This document shows, piece by piece, positions 8,897 through 18,023 of a stretch of DNA of 64,000 nucleotides. Every line of letters starts with the position of its first letter. Position 1 is the first letter of the stretch. The notes beneath the pieces were generated by a model. That model did no database searches and had not been told where the DNA came from. It saw only the letters and a program-made list of their open reading frames with translations. Source of the stretch: Oscillospiraceae bacterium NTUH-002-81. GTDB lineage: Bacteria; Bacillota; Clostridia; Lachnospirales; Lachnospiraceae. The position numbers and the translations under genes were made by a program. Location: the NCBI GenBank assembly GCA_032620915.1, contig CP136052.1:2534001-2598000 (forward strand), given 5' to 3'.

Positions 8897-8929
8897 AAAA
8901 AAAGAAAAGGAACGCAATCCTTTTCTTTT
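8897..8929 (-). terminator. Intrinsic terminator after pfkA
   Basis: AAAAGGA pairs with TCCTTTT within a 12-bp A/T-rich stem (8900-8911 with 8918-8929) around a 6-nt loop. T residues follow on the minus strand. It is 44 bp past the pfkA stop. Confidence 0.75.
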
Positions 8930-8972
8930 CCGACCTCTTATTTTCTGTATGCCGTCATCCTGTTATCGTCTT

Positions 8973-9941
8973 TTACGTGATCTCTTCCATCACATGATAA
9001 AGATCCATATCCAGCCCCTTCTTCATCTGCAGGGCTTCCTGGATATCGAAATCCACGATCTTTCCTCCCTGCATGGCCACTACCCGGTTGCCGATGCCAT
9101 CTTTTAACAGATGTACCGCATAGTTGCCCATCTGACTGGCCATCACGCGATCCCGCAGGGACGGGCTGCCGCCCCGCTGCACATGGCCGAGAATGGAGGA
9201 ACGGGTGTCAATGCCCGTGAGATTCTGGATATCTCTGGCCATCTTTTCCGTCTCTCCCACGCCCTCGGATACCACAATGATGAAATGGTGCTTGCCGCAC
9301 TCCATGGCATGGAAGATCCGCGCACAGATCTCGTTGATGTCCATGGGGGTCTCCTCCGTCACAATGGCAACTGCGCCGCAGGCAATGCCGGTATTCAGCG
9401 CCATATGTCCGGCATGGCGTCCCATGACCTCCACGACCGTGCAGCGATGATGGGACTGGGACGTATCGTTGAGCCGGTCCACCAGATCCACCACCGTATT
9501 CATGGCCGTATCATAGCCAATGGTGGATTCCGTGCAGGCGATATCATTGTCGATGGTGCCCGGAATGCCGATGCAGGGCAGGCCCAGCTCCGACAGATAC
9601 CTGGCGCCGTTATAGGAGCCGTCTCCGCCGATGACGATCAGGCCGTCTATGCCGGCTTCCACTGCATTTTTGTACGCCTGTTCCCGGTATTTTGCCTCGT
9701 AAAATTCCTTACATCTGGCGGTAAACAGGATCGTCCCGCCTTTTTTCAGGATATTGGACACGGACGTAAATTCCATGATCCGGAAATTTTTCTCCAGAAG
9801 GCCGTTATATCCCCGGACAACACCCATGGGAATGATATCATTGTGAAGGGCTGTCCGCACCACGCTGCGGATCGCCACATTCATCCCCGGCGCGTCGCCG
9901 CCGCTGGTCAGTACACCGATACATTTTTTTCCATCAATCAT
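8973..9941 (-). CDS. pfkA: ATP-dependent 6-phosphofructokinase
   Basis: Glycolytic phosphorylation of fructose 6-phosphate, 322 residues. Motifs in order: VLTSGGDAPGMN (ATP site), VIGGDGSYNGA with Gly rather than Asp after GGDGS-type positions (ATP rather than PPi use), PGTIDNDI (catalytic TIDND), VEVMGRHAGH (substrate site) and GHVQRGGSPS. ATG 9941 follows GAGGTG and begins just before the first strand. It lies 28 bp downstream of the Cof-type hydrolase gene and may be the last gene of the symporter-hydrolase-pfkA transcript. Intact. Confidence 0.96.
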   Translation of the reverse strand: MIDGKKCIGVLTSGGDAPGMNVAIRSVVRTALHNDIIPMGVVRGYNGLLEKNFRIMEFTSVSNILKKGGTILFTARCKEFYEAKYREQAYKNAVEAGIDGLIVIGGDGSYNGARYLSELGLPCIGIPGTIDNDIACTESTIGYDTAMNTVVDLVDRLNDTSQSHHRCTVVEVMGRHAGHMALNTGIACGAVAIVTEETPMDINEICARIFHAMECGKHHFIIVVSEGVGETEKMARDIQNLTGIDTRSSILGHVQRGGSPSLRDRVMASQMGNYAVHLLKDGIGNRVVAMQGGKIVDFDIQEALQMKKGLDMDLYHVMEEIT

Positions 9942-9969
9942 ACGTAGCACCTCATTTTGGTTTATTTTC

Positions 9970-10792
9970 TTATATTTCCTGTAAAAACCGTTCCACGACA
10001 ACGGCCACGCCGTCTGCATCGTTGGTCCCGGTAATCTCATCCGCCACATCTTTTACCGCATCCTGGGCATTCCCCATGGCCACGCCCAGACCGGCATAGG
10101 CGATCATGGAGCAATCATTGAACCCGTCACCGAAGGCTGCGGTATCATCCGCCCGTTTTCCCAGATAGGTGTTCAGCCGGTCCAGGGACTGGGCCTTGTC
10201 GATGCCCTTGGGCACCACCTCCAGGAAATAGGGCTCCGACCGGAAAATACAGCACTCCGCGCCCAGCAGCTCCTTCAGCCGCTGCTCCACCGTCACCATG
10301 TGATCCCCGTCGCCCACGATCAGGCATTTCGTCACCGGGAAATCCACATAGGCGCCAAAATCTTCCACCTGTTTCACCGGCATCCGATTCACAAATGCTT
10401 CCTTCTGCACATAAACGTCCGCCGGGGTCTCGGTGATGATCTGCTCTCCCTCGTAGGTCAATATGGCAACGCCCTGTTCTTTTGCAAACCGGGCCAGAAT
10501 GGCCGGCAGCTTTTCCCGCAGTTTTTTCTGATAAATGATGTTCTGCGTTTTGCAGTCGATCATATTGCCGCCGTTGAAGGACAGGATATACCCGCCGTAC
10601 ACGTCCAGCTGTAATTCCTTTGCAATGGGCCATACCCCGTAGGTTGGCCGCCCGGAGGCCAGCACCACCGTGCCGCCCGCTTCCATATAACGGAACAGCG
10701 CCTGTCTTGTCCGATCTGTCACCCGTTTTTTCCGAATTGGTCAGTGTCCCGTCCAGATCCAGCACCACTGTCGAATATTTCATTGTTCTCAT
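9970..10792 (-). pseudogene. Cof-type HAD hydrolase, single frameshift near N-terminus
   Basis: HAD-superfamily phosphatase of Cof type IIB, acting on sugar phosphates or similar metabolites. The first frame gives MKYSTVVLDLDGTLTNSEK (motif I, DxDGT). The second frame gives ASGRPTYGVWPIAKELQ (motif II), the cap domain, PKGIDKAQSLDRLN and AFGDGFNDCSMIAYAGLGVAMGNA (motif IV). Reading five rather than six A at 10726-10731 joins them as EKRVTDRTRQ. The start ATG 10792 overlaps the symporter stop (ATGA), implying coupling. Probably functional apart from the one-base change. Confidence 0.85.
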
Positions 10793-12001
10793 CCTGCCTG
10801 TTGTTCTTTTTTGTCTCTGCGTCTCGTGATGGCATCCACCAGCACCGCGATGGCGCCGTCACCGGTCACGTTGCAGGCCGTTCCGAAGCTGTCCTGGGCC
10901 AGGTACAGGGCGATCATAAGAGAACACAGGCTCTCGTCAAAGCCCAGCATCGTGCTTAAAAGTCCCAGCGCCGCCATCACCGCACCGCCCGGCACGCCCG
11001 GTGCTGCCACCATGGTCACGCCCAGCATGAGGATGAATGGCAGATAGATACTGAGAAATCCGTGTTCCAGGCCGAAGATCATGCACACCGCCAGGGAACA
11101 GCTGGTCAACGTGATGGTGGAACCCGCCAGATGAATGGTAGCACACAGCGGGATCACGAAATCCGCGATTTTATTCTGTACGTTGTTTTTCTTCGTACAA
11201 TCCAGCGTCACCGGAATGGTAGCTGCGGAAGACTGGGTACCGATGGCCGTCGCATAGGCAGGCAGCATATTTTTGATCAGAGAAAAGGGATTCTTCCCCG
11301 CATAGGTGCCCGCCAGAAGATACTGCACAAGGATCATGCAGAGCTGCAGCACGATGACCACAGCAAATACCTTGATAAATACGCCCAGCACCGAGAAAAC
11401 AGTTCCGGCAAAGGCCATATCCGCAAACACACCGCACACGTAAATGGGCAGCAGCGGAATGATGATCCCGGAAATCACACCGGAGACGATCTTCTGAAAC
11501 TCATCGAACACCTTTTTTCAGGCCATCGGCTTTGCACACCGCAATGCCTAAGCCCATGACAAAGGAAAACACCAGCGCAGACATGACTTCCATGATGGCC
11601 GGCATCTCCACCTTCACATAAGGCGCTGCGGAAATGCTCTCCGCCGTCAGCATGTCGAAGGTATCTTTGCTCAGATTCAGCAGACTGGGAAACAGCGCCG
11701 TATCCACGGTATAGGCCACCGTTCCTGCGATGATGGTGGAACAGTAGGCGATGCCTGCCGTCAGTGCCAGCAGCTTTCCCGCGCCGATGCCCAGATCCGC
11801 GATGCCCGGCACGATAAAACCGATGATGATCAGCGGGATCATAAAACTCAGAAAATTACCAAAAATATTGTTAAAGGTTGCCAGCAGGCGCACGATGCCC
11901 TCCGGCAGGAAGGATCCAATCAGGATACCTGCGGCAATGGCGATGACCAGCCGCGGCAAAAGCCCCAGTTTCTTCTTTTTCACAGTGTTTTTCCTCTTCA
12001 T
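10789..12001 (-). pseudogene. Sodium:dicarboxylate (DAACS) symporter, single frameshift
   Basis: Membrane carrier of the glutamate/dicarboxylate:cation symporter family, about 400 residues when joined. The first part has LLPRLVIAIAAGILIGSFLP and FLSFMIPLIIIGFIVPGIADLG. The second has AIGTQSSAATIPVTLDC (serine-rich re-entrant loop HP1), ATIHLAGSTITLTS and GVPGGAVMAAL (HP2). Five rather than six A at 11513-11518 joins the parts as GLKKVFDEFQ. ATG 12001 is close behind a GAGGA; a GTG at 11983 with AAGAGGA 9 nt upstream is an alternative start. It heads a run with the HAD hydrolase and pfkA. Confidence 0.85.
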
Positions 12002-12088
12002 TCCTCTTTTTTCGTATACCGTATTTTTGCAGAACCCGATACCTTTGCATACAGTACAAAATTCCTGCAATTTCTACCTTGCTGTATT

Positions 12089-12706
12089 TTAGTAGTAAAG
12101 TTTCCCTTCTTCCAGAAGCGTCAGCTTTCCGTCCTTCGCTTCCACGACAGCCACTTCACAGTTCTCCATGTGCCGCTCTCCCCAGAAACGGCTCACATCC
12201 CCGCCAAAGCAAAGCTGATTGAGCATGCCATGAATTGCGCCGCCGTGGGATACCACCAGCACGCACTTGTCCGCATATTCCTGCCGGTGTGCCAGATCAT
12301 TCAGGAAATCCTGCGTCCGGGCGCACACCTCATAGAACGTCTCGCCGCCCTCCGGCGCTTCATACTGATCCGGATGGTTCAGAAACACATCACAGTACAC
12401 CGGATCCTTCACCAGATACTTCGGGTTCACGACGCTCAACCCCTCATAGACGCCAAAACACATCTCGATGATCCGTGCATCCTCGTACACCGGAATGTGC
12501 CGGTCCCGGATGAGAAGCTCTGCTGTCTGTCTTGTCCGGGTCAGAGGACTGACAAAGGCCGCTGCAAAGGGCACGTCTTTCAGCGCCTCCCCGGTGATCT
12601 TCGCTTCCTCGATCCCCGTCTCATTCAGCGGGATGTCCGATCTGCCCTGCAGGCGTCTCGGGCCGTTCCAGTCTGTCTCCCCGTGGCGGACAATATATAT
12701 CTTCAT
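12089..12706 (-). CDS. Histidine phosphatase family protein (phosphoglycerate mutase-like)
   Basis: A 205-residue cytosolic phosphatase. The catalytic RHGET box is at residues 7-11 (IYIVRHGETDWN). SPLTRTRQTAEL carries the second Arg, EMCFGVYEGL the catalytic Glu and VVSHGGAIHGML the second His. ATG 12706 has GGAGAAA upstream. The family covers PhoE, CobC and GpmB-like enzymes, and the substrate cannot be told from the sequence. It is transcribed alone or with the upstream sugar kinase. Intact. Confidence 0.88.
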   Translation of the reverse strand: MKIYIVRHGETDWNGPRRLQGRSDIPLNETGIEEAKITGEALKDVPFAAAFVSPLTRTRQTAELLIRDRHIPVYEDARIIEMCFGVYEGLSVVNPKYLVKDPVYCDVFLNHPDQYEAPEGGETFYEVCARTQDFLNDLAHRQEYADKCVLVVSHGGAIHGMLNQLCFGGDVSRFWGERHMENCEVAVVEAKDGKLTLLEEGKLYY

Positions 12707-12789
12707 GTTTGCTTTCTCCTGTTATTTTTTCTGTATACTCTTTCTTATTATAGCCATCATTTCGGTATTGCGCAAGATTTCGATGCTAT

Positions 12790-13813
12790 TTACCGCTGAA
12801 TCTGCGCCCCAACACCCTTCATGAGCTGTTCTACCTCTGCCGCGCTCACCCGGTTGAAATCTCCGGGAATGCCAAGCTTCAGGCAGGAAGCTGCTGTGGC
12901 AAATTCCAGTGCTGCATCCAGATCCTTCTCATAATGGGACAGACCATACACCAGACCGCCGAAGAAGCTGTCGCCGCCGCCGACCCGATCCACGATATCC
13001 AGGATCTCATACCGTCTGGACACATGCATGGTTTTTTCCGTCGTACAGGCAGGCAGACCAGCCGTTTCGCTCCGCGCTCATGGATTCCCGCATGGTGTTC
13101 ACCACCAGCTTCAGGTTCGGATATGCCGCCATCAGCGCTGCATCCAGCTTCTCAAACCGCTGCACCTTCGTGTCTGTCTCTGACAGCTCCACCGGAATGC
13201 CCAGTCTTGTGCGGACATCGTCCTCACCGATGCTCAGCACATCCACACAGGTCAGCAGCTGGGACATGGTTTTCTTCACATCGGCGCCCTCATATTTCCA
13301 CAGGCTGTTCCGGTAGTTGAAATCACAGGACACCGTCAGCCCCATCTCCTTCGCTGTGTGTACCGCCGCCAGGCTCAGCTCCATGGCAGTCCGGCTGATG
13401 GCCGGGGTGATGCCGGAAATGTGGAACCAGTCTCTGCCCGCCAGCACAGTCTTCCAGTCTACGGATGCCGGATCTGCCAGGGAAATGGCAGAATATGCCC
13501 GATCATACACGACACGGCTGGGGATCTGGTTGGAACCGGCCTCCAGGAAATACAGGCCCATCCGTCCCTCACCCCGCTGAATTTTCCGGGTATCCACCCC
13601 AAATTTCCGCAGCTCCCGCACGCAGGCATCCGCGATGGTGTTGTCCGGCAGAATCGTAAAATATTCCACATCCACGCCGTAGTTTGCCAGTGATACGGCC
13701 ACGTTGGCCTCGCCGCCGCCAAAGGTGGCCTCCAGGCTGCCGCTCTGGAACAGTCTTTCGTGCCAAGGTGCCCGCAGCCGCAGCATAATTTCTCCAAATG
13801 TCAGTACTTTCAT
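12790..13813 (-). pseudogene. kdgK: PfkB-family sugar kinase (2-dehydro-3-deoxygluconokinase-like), single frameshift
   Basis: Phosphorylates a sugar acid, most likely KDG, feeding pectin or uronate breakdown. The first frame has VLTFGEIMLRLRAP, FGGGEANVAVSLANYG (PfkB signature 1) and VSCDFNYRNSLWK. The second frame has ILDIVDRVGGGDSFFGGLVYGL, the signature 2 with the catalytic Asp and anion hole. Five rather than six A at 13032-13037 joins them as DGKTMHVSRRYE. No other uronate genes are near. The KDG assignment rests on overall similarity; a related PfkB substrate is possible. Confidence 0.82.
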
Positions 13814-13872
13814 CGTTTTCTCCCCTTATCTTCCTTCTTTATATATTTATCAATGATTTATTATGAAATTGC

Positions 13873-15318
13873 TCAGCAGCTTTCCAGAACCTTCAACAGG
13901 TAGTTCCACACCCGCTTCACGGACGGGATGTTCAGCGTCTCATCCGGCGTATGGATATCTTTCATGTCCGGCCCCAGGGAAATGCAGTCCAGTCCCGGCA
14001 GCTTGGCGGAGATCAGGCCGCACTCCAGCCCTGCGTGAATGGCCTCTACCACCGGCTCCTGGCCGTACATCTCCCGGTAAACCTGCACCATCAGCTCCCG
14101 AAGCGCAGAATCCGGCCGGTATGCCCAGCCCGGATAGCCGCCTGCGAAATCCACCGTGCCGCCCACGAACCGGATCATGTAGCCGATCTTATCCGCCAGC
14201 AGCTGTTTTTCTGATTCCAGAGAGCTGCGGATGGACAGGACAAACCGCACGCTGTCCTCCTGGGTTTCCACAATGCCCAGGCTGAGAGACGTCTGTACCA
14301 GCCCCTCGATATCCGGGCTCATGCGCTGCACGCCGTTTGGAAGCGTAAAGAGCAGGAAGATCAGCTTCTCCACTGTCTCATAGGAAAATGCCTGCAGCTC
14401 CTGATGTTCCCCCAGCTCCAGTCCGATCCGGATGTCTGGATCACAGCTTCTGAATTCTTCTGTAAGCTCCTCCTGTAACTTCTGCACACAGGCCTCTGCC
14501 TCGTTCTTCTGATCTGCCGTCAACACCAGCGTGGCCTCACAGCTCTTGGGAATGGCGTTGTCTGCCTGTCCGCCCGCAATGGATGCCACCGTGAATTCCA
14601 CACACTCGGCCAGACGATACAGGACGCGGCCCATCATCGTGTTGGCGTTGGCCCTGCCCTTGTCGATCTCCGCACCGGAATGACCGCCCAGCAGGCCACT
14701 GACCGTCACCTTACACACCGTTCCCGCTGCTTCCATATATGTCACCGGCAGATGCAGTCTGGCCCGGACGCCGCCTGCACAGCCTACGGTCAGCACACCC
14801 TCTGCCTCGGAATCCAGATTGATCATCCAGCGGCTTTTCAGTTCTGAGGCATCCAGCGCCTTGGCACCCAGCAGGCCGATCTCCTCGTCCACGGTGATCA
14901 CGGCCTCCAGTGCCGGATGTTTGATATGATCCGCCTCCAGGATGGCCAGCATATACGCCACGGCAATGCCATCGTCGCCGCCCAGCGTTGTACCCTGGGC
15001 GTTGATGTTGTCTCCATCCACCGCCAGCCGAAGACCGTCCTTCTCAAAATCATGTTCCACACCGGGATGTTTGGCGCATACCATATCCATATGCCCCTGC
15101 AGCATCACCGTTGGTTTGTCCTCGTAGCCTTTGGATGCCTCCTTAAAAATCACCACGTTGTTTGTGGTATCCTGAAGATAGCGAAGGCCGTGTTCTCTGG
15201 CAAAACCCGCCAGATAGTCACTGATGGCTTTCGTGTTGCCCGATCCGTGGGGGATCTGACAGATCTCCTCAAAATAATGAAATACCCGAAGTGGTTCCAA
15301 TCCTGCTAAAACGCCCAT
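13873..15318 (-). CDS. pepD: Aminoacyl-histidine dipeptidase (PepD, M20 family)
   Basis: Broad cytosolic dipeptidase of the M20C type, 481 residues. Visible are ICQIPHGSGNTKAISDYL, VMLQGHMDMVCAK (metal His and Asp), TTLGGDDGIAVAYMLAIL (bridging Asp), TVDEEIGLLGA (catalytic Glu pair) and the GLLGGHSGAEIDKGRANA dimerisation lid. It ends IHAGLECGLISAKLPGLDCISLGPD, with the last metal ligands. AGAGAGGAAAAC precedes the ATG. Length is typical of PepD (about 485). It has no obvious operon partner; the next gene is another M20 hydrolase. Confidence 0.94.
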   Translation of the reverse strand: MGVLAGLEPLRVFHYFEEICQIPHGSGNTKAISDYLAGFAREHGLRYLQDTTNNVVIFKEASKGYEDKPTVMLQGHMDMVCAKHPGVEHDFEKDGLRLAVDGDNINAQGTTLGGDDGIAVAYMLAILEADHIKHPALEAVITVDEEIGLLGAKALDASELKSRWMINLDSEAEGVLTVGCAGGVRARLHLPVTYMEAAGTVCKVTVSGLLGGHSGAEIDKGRANANTMMGRVLYRLAECVEFTVASIAGGQADNAIPKSCEATLVLTADQKNEAEACVQKLQEELTEEFRSCDPDIRIGLELGEHQELQAFSYETVEKLIFLLFTLPNGVQRMSPDIEGLVQTSLSLGIVETQEDSVRFVLSIRSSLESEKQLLADKIGYMIRFVGGTVDFAGGYPGWAYRPDSALRELMVQVYREMYGQEPVVEAIHAGLECGLISAKLPGLDCISLGPDMKDIHTPDETLNIPSVKRVWNYLLKVLESC

Positions 15319-15585
15319 TGTCTGTTTTCCTCTCTCTTTCTTCCTATATCTTTTTCTTCTGTTTTTTTCATGAAGCCATTGGCCTGCATTCTATCATTTT
15401 CAAACCATGTTTATCCTATCGTACCTGACATTTTCCGCTGCACTGGCGCACGTCCAACTTGCCTCTGCTTTACCGGCACGGTTGGTATCTGCCTCAAAGC
15501 TTCCAGCGACAACTGCTATGGCCGCCCTGCCGCCATTTTTATCAGTTATTTTCAATCATGATACTACCATATATTTCTTTCACGA

Positions 15586-16761
15586 TTATCCTTCTGCTTC
15601 GTCGCCCATGGTCAGAAATTCCATATATGTCTCTATGGCTTCATAATATCTGGCAAGCTCCATGCTCTCATCCGTCTTGTGGCAGAGCGCCGGGCTGCCC
15701 GGCCCGAACAGTAAAGTAGGCACCTGTTTTTTTCTTAAAAATACCGATGCATCGGTGAAAAAGTTGATGCCCATATCCTCCGGCACCTTTCCCGTAGCCC
15801 GCTCTGCGGCTTTGCGAAGCTGTTTTGCCCGATGATGTCCTCTGGAAATCTCCACCGGGATCCGCTCATTTAAGATCTGCACCTTCACTTCCAGCCCCGG
15901 GTAGGAAATCTCCATTACCTGCTTCAGACTGTCGATCTCCTGCAGAAGCTTTTCGTGGCTTACTCCCGGCACAGTACGCACATCCATGATAAAACGCACC
16001 TCATCCGGGATCATGTTGTTGGCCACGCCGCCGTGCACCTGGGTGATGGATGCCGTTGCCTGAGACAGCACCGGGTGCTCCATACAGGACACGTATGTCT
16101 TGATCTGCTGGCACAGCTCGAAGCCGATCTCCGCCGCATTAATGCCCATCCACGGATAAGCACCGTGACACGTCTTTCCCTTTACTGTCAGCTCCAGCCA
16201 GATACAGCCCTTCTGGGCAATGCCCAACTGGCAGTCCGTCGGTTCCCCGATGAGCAGAAAATCCGGATCTCCGAACAGATTCCCTTCCAGAATGGCCGCC
16301 GCACCAGCGCCTCCCTTTTCTTCATCACAGGTACCCAAAAACCGCACCGTCTCCCGGGGCTTCACACCCCGCTCTGCCAGCAAGTGCAGCGCAAACGCCA
16401 TGGCACACAGGCCGCTCTTCATATCGCTGGCGCCCCTGCCGTAAAGCCTGCTGTCCTCTTTGATCACCGGCACCGCCGGATCCGTGGCCCAGGCGCTCAC
16501 ATCCCCGTAGGGCACCGTGTCCATATGTCCGTTCCATACCATGTAATGATCTGTCTCTTCCCCCGGCACCTCCAGGATAAAATTGCCCCGCTTCTCATCG
16601 ATCTGCTGCACTTTCGCCGGATACCCGGTATCTGAAAAATAGGATTTCAGATAATCTGCCACATCCGCTTCCCGGGATACCCCGTTGACACTGGGAATCG
16701 CCATCACCTTCATCAAAAGGGAGAGGGCCCGCTCCCGCTCTTCGGCCGTTAATTTATACAT
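15586..16761 (-). CDS. M20 family metallohydrolase (ArgE/DapE-like)
   Basis: About 391 residues. WNGHMDTVPYGD gives the first metal His and Asp, YGRGASDMKSGLCAMAFAL the bridging Asp, and TCDEEKGGAGAAAI the catalytic Glu pair. GKTCHGAYPWMGINA is the dimerisation-domain His region. ATG 16761 follows GAAGGAA; the upstream in-frame codons lack conservation. The family includes acetylornithine deacetylase and succinyl-diaminopimelate desuccinylase, as well as many peptidases. Without arg or dap genes nearby the substrate is open. The 3' flank (15319-15585 beyond it) shows no other gene or clear signal. Confidence 0.85.
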   Translation of the reverse strand: MYKLTAEERERALSLLMKVMAIPSVNGVSREADVADYLKSYFSDTGYPAKVQQIDEKRGNFILEVPGEETDHYMVWNGHMDTVPYGDVSAWATDPAVPVIKEDSRLYGRGASDMKSGLCAMAFALHLLAERGVKPRETVRFLGTCDEEKGGAGAAAILEGNLFGDPDFLLIGEPTDCQLGIAQKGCIWLELTVKGKTCHGAYPWMGINAAEIGFELCQQIKTYVSCMEHPVLSQATASITQVHGGVANNMIPDEVRFIMDVRTVPGVSHEKLLQEIDSLKQVMEISYPGLEVKVQILNERIPVEISRGHHRAKQLRKAAERATGKVPEDMGINFFTDASVFLRKKQVPTLLFGPGSPALCHKTDESMELARYYEAIETYMEFLTMGDEAEG

Positions 16762-16789
16762 AAAGATTCCTTCTTTCCCGCTAACTCTC

Positions 16790-17057
16790 AAACTCTGGTT
16801 TCCCGCGCTGCCGCGCTCTATTGCCTGCTGACGCAGCCGGAACCTTCGTTAATGGCTTCGCGCCCAATCTCACGAACTCGCACTGTCGTGCTCTATCGCC
16901 TGCTACCGCAGGCTGTTCGTTCTATTCCTTCGATTCCAAACTCAGGTTCCCCGCGCTGCCGCGCTTTTACTGCCTGCTACCGCAGGCGGAACCTTCGTTA
17001 ATGGCTTGTGAAAAACAAATGTCTGCTGACGTAGCCGCTTGTTTTTCCCTGCGCACA
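16790..17057. repeat. Structured repeat family 1: three tandem units
   Basis: Unit A' (16790-16858) and unit A (16938-17057) share AGGTTCC-type outer arms pairing with GGAACCT, enclosing GCGC-TGCC-GCGC and GCCTGC-TACC-GCAGGC hairpins. Between them (16874-16922) GAAC...GTTC encloses GCAC-TGTC-GTGC and GCCTGC-TACC-GCAGGC. Unit A ends with AAAAACAA (17011-17018) pairing with TTGTTTTT (17039-17046), terminator-like on the minus strand. Related copies are at 47728-47781 and 52117-52232. The block lies 3' of the amidotransferase-like gene, between it and the M20 gene. Confidence 0.85.
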
Positions 17058-17171
17058 TTATTATACCATGCTTTATCATAAAAAACCACAGGAGACATCT
17101 CACGAATTGTGATCCTGTCCACTGTGGTTTTTATTCATCCGGCGATGCGCATATCGTATCGCGCGAACCTC

Positions 17172-17916
17172 TTATTTTGTCAGGTAATCAATGATTTCCT
17201 TGAACAGCTGATTGTATTTCTCCCACTCGCAGAATTCCGGCGGTGCCCAGTGGGGTGCGAAGTCGGAGGTGAAGACACCGCTTCTGCCTTTGCCATAATC
17301 TGCAAAGGCGATGAAGGGATCTCCCTCTACGGTTGCCACCACATCAGCCTCAGGCTTGGCGATGGTCTTGTTGTAACCCAGCACGTTTGGGAATTCCTTG
17401 GGCAGTCCGGCCAGTGCCTCATGTTCTTTGACAATCACGGGGATCACACCGTCGCAGTGCTCCATCCGGTCATCCACAGTAAGTACCTCTACCGGAAGAA
17501 CTTCCTGCACGGCGGTGTCGTGCCATTTGCCTTTGGCGTCTACACCGGAGAAGGTGAGATAGCCGCCTACCATGAGCAGTGCACCGCCATCCAGAACATA
17601 GTCGCGGATCACCTTGGTACGGTCGGGCATTTTTTCACTGCGGGCGAAGGTTGCTGTGGGAAGCAGCAGTGTGTTGGCACCGATATCCGACAGCACCACG
17701 CAGTCATATTTTTTTCAGTTCCTCTACGGTAAACGGAAAGCCGTCGGTTGCCTCATGGTTGGGCAGGAAGGTGTAATCATAGCCTGCTGCCTCCATAGCC
17801 TGGCGGAACCACTTTTCTCCGGTCTCGTAGGTAGAAGTGTAAAACGCGTCAAAGCCTTTTACATGAGTGGTATAACTCATCCAGGATTCTCCTGCCAGAA
17901 GTATTTTCTTGCTCAT
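17172..17916 (-). pseudogene. Glutamine amidotransferase-like protein (GATase1_like), single frameshift
   Basis: A cytosolic class I amidotransferase-like fold, usually called a putative glutamine amidotransferase. The first frame has LLAGESWMSYTTHVKGFDAF...GYDYTFLPNHEA. The second has VVLSDIGANTLLLP, YVLDGGALLMVGGYLTFSG and FADYGKGRSGVFTSDFAPHW. Six rather than seven A at 17709-17715 joins them as VEELKKYDCVVLSD. No clear catalytic Cys of the usual GATase triad is evident, so enzymatic activity is uncertain. It is the last gene of the nucleoside operon and is followed by repeat family 1. Confidence 0.75.
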
Positions 17917-18023
17917 AGTCCAATCTTCCTTTCATATTTTGTTTTTGTGTATTCTGTTTTATTCTGATCCATTTCGTCCTGCACCGGACATTCCTCCATG
18001 TCTGCCGTCTGATCTTCCTGCTG

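Noticed and set aside
9721..9735. Programmed frameshifting as a general explanation for the broken genes
   Set aside because: Similar six- and seven-base runs inside pfkA are read without a break, and no pseudoknot or internal ribosome site accompanies the broken sites.
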